Source: an uncultured Chloroflexota bacterium
GTDB lineage: Bacteria > Chloroflexota > Dehalococcoidia > SM23-28-2 > RBG-16-64-32
DNA length: 8,913 nt
Assembly (NCBI GenBank): GCA_913056415.1
Contig: CAJXNA010000067.1
Coordinates: 1-8,913 of the forward strand
Direction: 5' to 3'
Shown here: positions 6,676-8,913 of the stretch, piece by piece
How positions within the stretch are numbered: position 1 is the first letter of the stretch
Layout of the letters: the number at the start of each line of letters is the position of its first letter
Program-made: the position numbers and the translations under genes
The notes under the pieces: model-generated
Told to the model about the DNA's origin: nothing
What the model saw: only the letters and a program-made list of their open reading frames with translations
Databases searched by the model: none

Positions 6676-7074
6676 CTACCCTCCCGTTAGCTTGCGATGC
6701 TCCACTCTCATGCAGCGGTCCATCACCACCTCCAGCCCAGCCTCTCGCGCGCGCCGCGCCGCCGCCTCATGGACGATCCCCTCCTGCATCCACACCACCT
6801 TGGCGCCCTTATAGATCGCCTCCGCAACTACCCTCGGCACGTACCTCGACCGGCGGAAGACGTCCACCACATCCACCGGCTCGCTGACAGAGCAGATATC
6901 AGGGTAACACCTCTCGCCCAGCACCTCAGTCTCGCGGGGGTTCACGGGGATAATGCGATAGCCGTGCTCCTTGAGGTATCGCGCCACCCTGTGGCTGGGC
7001 CTGTCCTCCCGCGACGATATGCCCACCACGGCCACGGTGTGGTACTTGCGAAGGATCTCCGCCTCCAGGCTCAC
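6676..7074 (-). CDS. CoA-binding domain protein (YccU/CoA_binding_2 type)
   Basis: A protein of 132 residues that is a single Rossmann-like CoA_binding_2 domain. VAVVGISSREDRPSHRVARYL (14-34) carries the nucleotide-binding loop; IIPVNPRETEVLGERCYPDI (41-60), VDVVDVFRR (67-75), KVVWMQEGIVHE (92-103) and the terminal VVMDRCMRVEHRKL (116-129) are all family hallmarks. Members bind CoA, but their cellular role is poorly defined. The start is GTG 7074, whose last two bases and following A form the TGA stop of the upstream membrane-protein gene (GTGA, 7074-7071), implying coupled translation. The next gene, PPOX-like, follows after 7 bases. Confidence 0.9.
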   Translation of the reverse strand: MSLEAEILRKYHTVAVVGISSREDRPSHRVARYLKEHGYRIIPVNPRETEVLGERCYPDICSVSEPVDVVDVFRRSRYVPRVVAEAIYKGAKVVWMQEGIVHEAAARRAREAGLEVVMDRCMRVEHRKLTGG

Positions 7075-7748
7075 GCCCGCTGCGACCCCTCATCCGACTC
7101 GCCGGCCCGCTGCTCGACCGGCTCCGCTGTCGGAGCCTCGGCGCTCTCCTCAATCGCTGCCCTGATCACGACATCCTTGCCCACCAGCGCCGCCACCGCC
7201 TCCGCGGCGTCCAGGGCGCGGTCGAACCCCTCGTCTATCAGGTCCGGCGTGTTCGCCGCCACCACCTGACCGATGGACAACTCCTTGCCGCTGGTCTTAA
7301 CCAGCACCACGTCCCAGGCTCGCAGATCAAACGGCGGCGGCGGGCCCTTCCCTTCCACCTCGCCCAGCTGCAGGTCACACACCTCCAACCGCTCGATCTT
7401 CCAGAACGGCACCAGCTCCACCGTCCCGATCCCCAACCCCAGCACGCCCTGCTGGAAAGCGACAGACTGCTTTCTGGCGTCCACCACCACATGGGCGCCG
7501 ATCAGCGAGTAGACGAACCCCATGCCGGAGAGCGGCCCCAGTACAAGGCCCGGAACCAGCATCGCCGCCAGCGCCAGGGCTGAGAGCTGGCTGGCGAACA
7601 GCGCCACCGCCACAAACAGCGACAGGCTGATCGCCAGGCCGAGGAACGGCCCGATGATGGCGCCGCGCTCGGGCCGAACGTCGATCCGGCCCTCGCGCAC
7701 GACGCAGACGCGCCGGTCCAGGGGGATGCGTCTGGTTGCGGTAGACAT
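7071..7748 (-). CDS. Two-helix membrane protein of unknown function
   Basis: The start is ATG 7748, giving 225 residues; the frame is open to 7958, but the upstream part overlaps the divergent promoters and the Trm112-like gene and does not look like protein. Residues 1-29 are hydrophilic and basic. Two membrane segments follow, about 30-52 (AIIGPFLGLAISLSLFVAVALF) and 56-83. The remainder is a cytoplasm-type domain with strands (HVVVDARKQSVAFQQG, ELVPFWKIERLEVCDL, WDVVLVKTSGKELSIG) reminiscent of bacterial PH-like membrane proteins. The C-terminus (200-225) is an acidic, Ala/Glu-rich low-complexity tail. It heads a trio with the CoA-binding and PPOX-like genes. I do not recognise the family; the PH-like idea is only an impression. 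Confidence 0.75.
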   Translation of the reverse strand: MSTATRRIPLDRRVCVVREGRIDVRPERGAIIGPFLGLAISLSLFVAVALFASQLSALALAAMLVPGLVLGPLSGMGFVYSLIGAHVVVDARKQSVAFQQGVLGLGIGTVELVPFWKIERLEVCDLQLGEVEGKGPPPPFDLRAWDVVLVKTSGKELSIGQVVAANTPDLIDEGFDRALDAAEAVAALVGKDVVIRAAIEESAEAPTAEPVEQRAGESDEGSQRA

Positions 7749-7760
7749 GATTGCGCATCC

Positions 7761-7791
7761 ATTGTAAGACCGTTTTTGGACGGCCGTCCAA
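7761..7791 (-). promoter_or_regulatory. Predicted promoter of the membrane protein/CoA-binding/PPOX unit
   Basis: On the minus strand TACAAT (7761-7766) lies 12 bases before ATG 7748, so the mRNA would be nearly leaderless (start near 7754). The best -35 is TTGGAC (7786-7791) at a long 19-bp spacing. This -35 is one arm of the 16-bp palindrome, so a bound repressor would block it. Confidence 0.35.
7776..7791. promoter_or_regulatory. Perfect 16-bp palindromic operator candidate
   Basis: TTGGACGGCCGTCCAA is a perfect inverted repeat with no spacer in the 97-bp gap between divergent genes. It covers the -35 of the minus-strand promoter and ends 5 bp before the -35 of the + strand promoter, so a dimeric regulator there could control both. 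The + strand promoter is downstream, so the palindrome is not well placed as a terminator. No regulator gene is present in the window. Confidence 0.55.
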
Positions 7792-7796
7792 CGGGT

Positions 7797-7825
7797 TTGA
7801 CGACGGAACGGGACGGGCCTACAAT
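7797..7825 (+). promoter_or_regulatory. Predicted sigma-70 promoter of the Trm112-like gene
   Basis: TTGACG (7797-7802), exactly 17 bases, then TACAAT (7820-7825): the best promoter match in the window. Transcription would start near 7832, just before the ribosome-binding site GAGGT (7833-7837), which is 8 bases from ATG 7846. Confidence 0.65.
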
Positions 7826-7845
7826 TACGTTCGAGGTACCCCACG

Positions 7846-8031
7846 ATGCGCAAAGACTTAGTCGATATCCTCGCCTGCCCGGTCTGCAAGAGCCCCCTGG
7901 AACTCACCATCGAGGAGGAGGCCGGGGAAGAAGTGGTCCGCGGTAAGCTCACCTGCAACCAGTGCTCCGAGGACTACCCAATCGAGGACCGCATCCCCAA
8001 CCTGCTACCGCCGGAGATGCGAACCGCCTGA
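7846..8031 (+). CDS. Trm112-like zinc-ribbon protein
   Basis: A protein of 61 residues with the whole Trm112p/YcaR-family pattern: start MRKDLVDILACPVCKSPLEL, Cys11 and Cys14 (CPVC), Cys37 and Cys40 (CNQC) as the second zinc pair, then DYPIEDRIPNLLP (43-55). Eukaryotic and archaeal Trm112 is an activating partner of several methyltransferases. Bacterial homologues are small and mostly uncharacterised. No methyltransferase gene is in the window, so the partner is unknown. It has its own strong promoter and a GAGGT site. Its stop TGA overlaps the next start by one base (TGATG), indicating coupled translation with the tiny membrane protein. Confidence 0.93.
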   Translation: MRKDLVDILACPVCKSPLELTIEEEAGEEVVRGKLTCNQCSEDYPIEDRIPNLLPPEMRTA

Positions 8032-8264
8032 TGGAAGGCTCCCAGCGCTTGGGCGCCATCATCATGCTCGCCACCATGTTCGAAATGGTGGTCTTCCTGT
8101 GGGCGGTTTCTCGCCGCAGCTACCTGGCGGTGGCGCTGCCTGTGACCCTCGTCCTCGGTTCCCTTAACGCCCTCGCTTTCTGGATCGGCTGGACGATGTT
8201 CACCGCCGCCGAGGAGGAAGAGGAGGAGCTGGAGGCCACCCTGGAACAGGTCGCAGAGACCTAG
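8031..8264 (+). CDS. Tiny two-helix membrane protein with acidic tail
   Basis: A protein of 77 residues from ATG 8031, which overlaps the Trm112 stop by one base; the longer frame from 7962 would run within the Trm112 gene and was rejected. Two hydrophobic segments, about 8-26 (GAIIMLATMFEMVVFLWAV) and 31-57, are joined by a short basic turn SRRS. The C-terminus is strongly acidic (EEEEEELEATLEQVAE) and could form a short helix. The positive turn suggests both ends face outward if the usual positive-inside rule holds, which is uncertain for so small a protein. No family is recognised. Its stop TAG (8262-8264) overlaps that of folK on the other strand. Confidence 0.75.
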   Translation: MEGSQRLGAIIMLATMFEMVVFLWAVSRRSYLAVALPVTLVLGSLNALAFWIGWTMFTAAEEEEEELEATLEQVAET

Positions 8265-8791
8265 AGCCTCAGCTTCTCCGCCGCCATCCCCTCCAGCCCA
8301 TCCCATCCCGCCTCAGCGATGCGCCGAACGCCCTCAGTACCGGCCGCCGCCAGCAGTTCGGCGATCGTCTTCCCCTCCACGGGGTGACGCGCGTCCGCCG
8401 CGATCTCCGCCAGCGGCGCCAGCACGAACGGCCGCTCCGCCAGACGCGGATGCGGTATCGCCAACCCCTCCTCGCCCACGATGCGGTCCCCGTACAGCAG
8501 GACGTCCAGGTCTATCGGCCGCGGCGCCCATCGCTCCTCGCCCGGCCGCCGGCCCAACTCATGCTCCAACCCTTGCAGAAAGCGGAGCAGCGGCCTCGGC
8601 TCAAGCCCCGTCTCCCAGCTACAGGCGGCGTTGTAGAACGGCGGCTGCGCTGGGCCGCCCACAGGCTCCGTCTCGTACAGCGACGATACCGCCTCCACCC
8701 GTCCCATGCGCCACAGCCCCCGCAGCGCCGCCCGCAGGTTAGCCTTTCTGTTCCCCAGGTTGGAGCCGAGCCCCAGATACACGATCGCCAT
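8261..8791 (-). CDS. folK: 6-hydroxymethyl-7,8-dihydropterin pyrophosphokinase (HPPK)
   Basis: FolK transfers pyrophosphate from ATP to 6-hydroxymethyl-dihydropterin, the step before dihydropteroate synthase in folate synthesis. ATG 8791 gives 176 residues starting MAIVYLGLGSNLGNR, the family's usual opening; the 22 extra residues of the longer frame do not resemble HPPK. Further motifs are SSLYETEPVGGPAQPPFYNAA (36-56), EHELGR (76-81), the signature RWAPRPIDLDVLLYG (87-101) with Asp94 and Asp96 as magnesium ligands, and the IPHPRLAERPFVLAPLAEI segment (112-130). GGGGTGG lies a few bases before the start. The last residues (about 157-176) are a family-variable tail. It converges on the tiny membrane protein gene. 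Confidence 0.95.
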   Translation of the reverse strand: MAIVYLGLGSNLGNRKANLRAALRGLWRMGRVEAVSSLYETEPVGGPAQPPFYNAACSWETGLEPRPLLRFLQGLEHELGRRPGEERWAPRPIDLDVLLYGDRIVGEEGLAIPHPRLAERPFVLAPLAEIAADARHPVEGKTIAELLAAAGTEGVRRIAEAGWDGLEGMAAEKLRL

Positions 8792-8913
8792 CAGCCACCC
8801 CGGCTCAGGATCACAAACGTTAGCCGTCCTTTGGATGCTGTGCGGGGCATCACTCAAACACTGGGATCAGAAGGACCGTCCCGCTCCCTTTGACTCGCGC
8901 CAGCAACACCTAG
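8792..8913. other. Right-end stretch upstream of folK, no supported gene
   Basis: All three minus-strand frames are stopped repeatedly here. One frame has TAG at 8910-8912 followed by a 19-codon GTG frame that ends in TGA before folK. The stop at the edge could be the end of a gene outside the window, but nothing is recognisable. No good promoter for folK is seen. Confidence 0.4.

Noticed and set aside
7749..7958. N-terminal extension of the membrane protein to 7958
   Set aside because: It would run antisense through the Trm112-like gene and both promoters; the translated segment looks random, while ATG 7748 follows a good -10.
8853..8909. Minus-strand 19-codon GTG frame (LARVKGSGTVLLIPVFE), slightly AbrB-like
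   Set aside because: Too short, preceded directly by a stop codon and ended by TGA; the resemblance is not enough for a call.

Overview
This GC-rich window comes from a bacterium. The 4Fe-4S type PurF, several lipoproteins, an FMN/F420-type split-barrel protein and short palindromic intergenic repeats would fit a Chloroflexota (Dehalococcoidia-like) genome. That placement is inferred from general resemblance and was not tested by phylogeny. No RNA gene, CRISPR array, transposase or replication origin is visible.

Left part (1-2556): a 5'-truncated FG-GAP (integrin-alpha-like) calcium-binding repeat protein on the + strand runs into a minus-strand gene with only 2 bases between the stops. That minus-strand gene is the oddity of the window. 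One open frame starts as a normal PurH with a complete IMP cyclohydrolase domain. Just after the first residues of the AICAR transformylase domain it changes into a lipoprotein signal sequence with a lipobox, followed by TolB/PD40-like beta-propeller repeats. Most of the transformylase domain is absent.

Centre (2571-5561): the rest of the minus-strand purine cluster, in transcription order purF, purM, a small CxxC protein of unknown function, then the chimeric purH. A 58-bp palindromic REP/MITE-like element fills most of the purF-purM gap and places a hairpin 11 nt before the purM start codon. A good promoter lies upstream of purF.

Right part (5806-8791): a small + strand lipoprotein diverges from purF. 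Next comes a minus-strand three-gene unit: a two-helix membrane protein, a CoA-binding protein (4-base stop/start overlap) and a PPOX-fold protein. A 97-bp divergent promoter region with a perfect 16-bp palindrome separates this unit from a + strand pair, a Trm112-like zinc-ribbon protein and a tiny membrane protein. That pair ends tail to tail with folK, the two stop codons sharing the bases CTAG.

Functionally, the window holds early and late steps of IMP synthesis, one folate-biosynthesis enzyme (folate supplies the one-carbon donor for purines), surface or secreted propeller proteins and several uncharacterised small proteins. The most informative checks are whether the purH-lipoprotein junction is real and where the missing transformylase domain lies.
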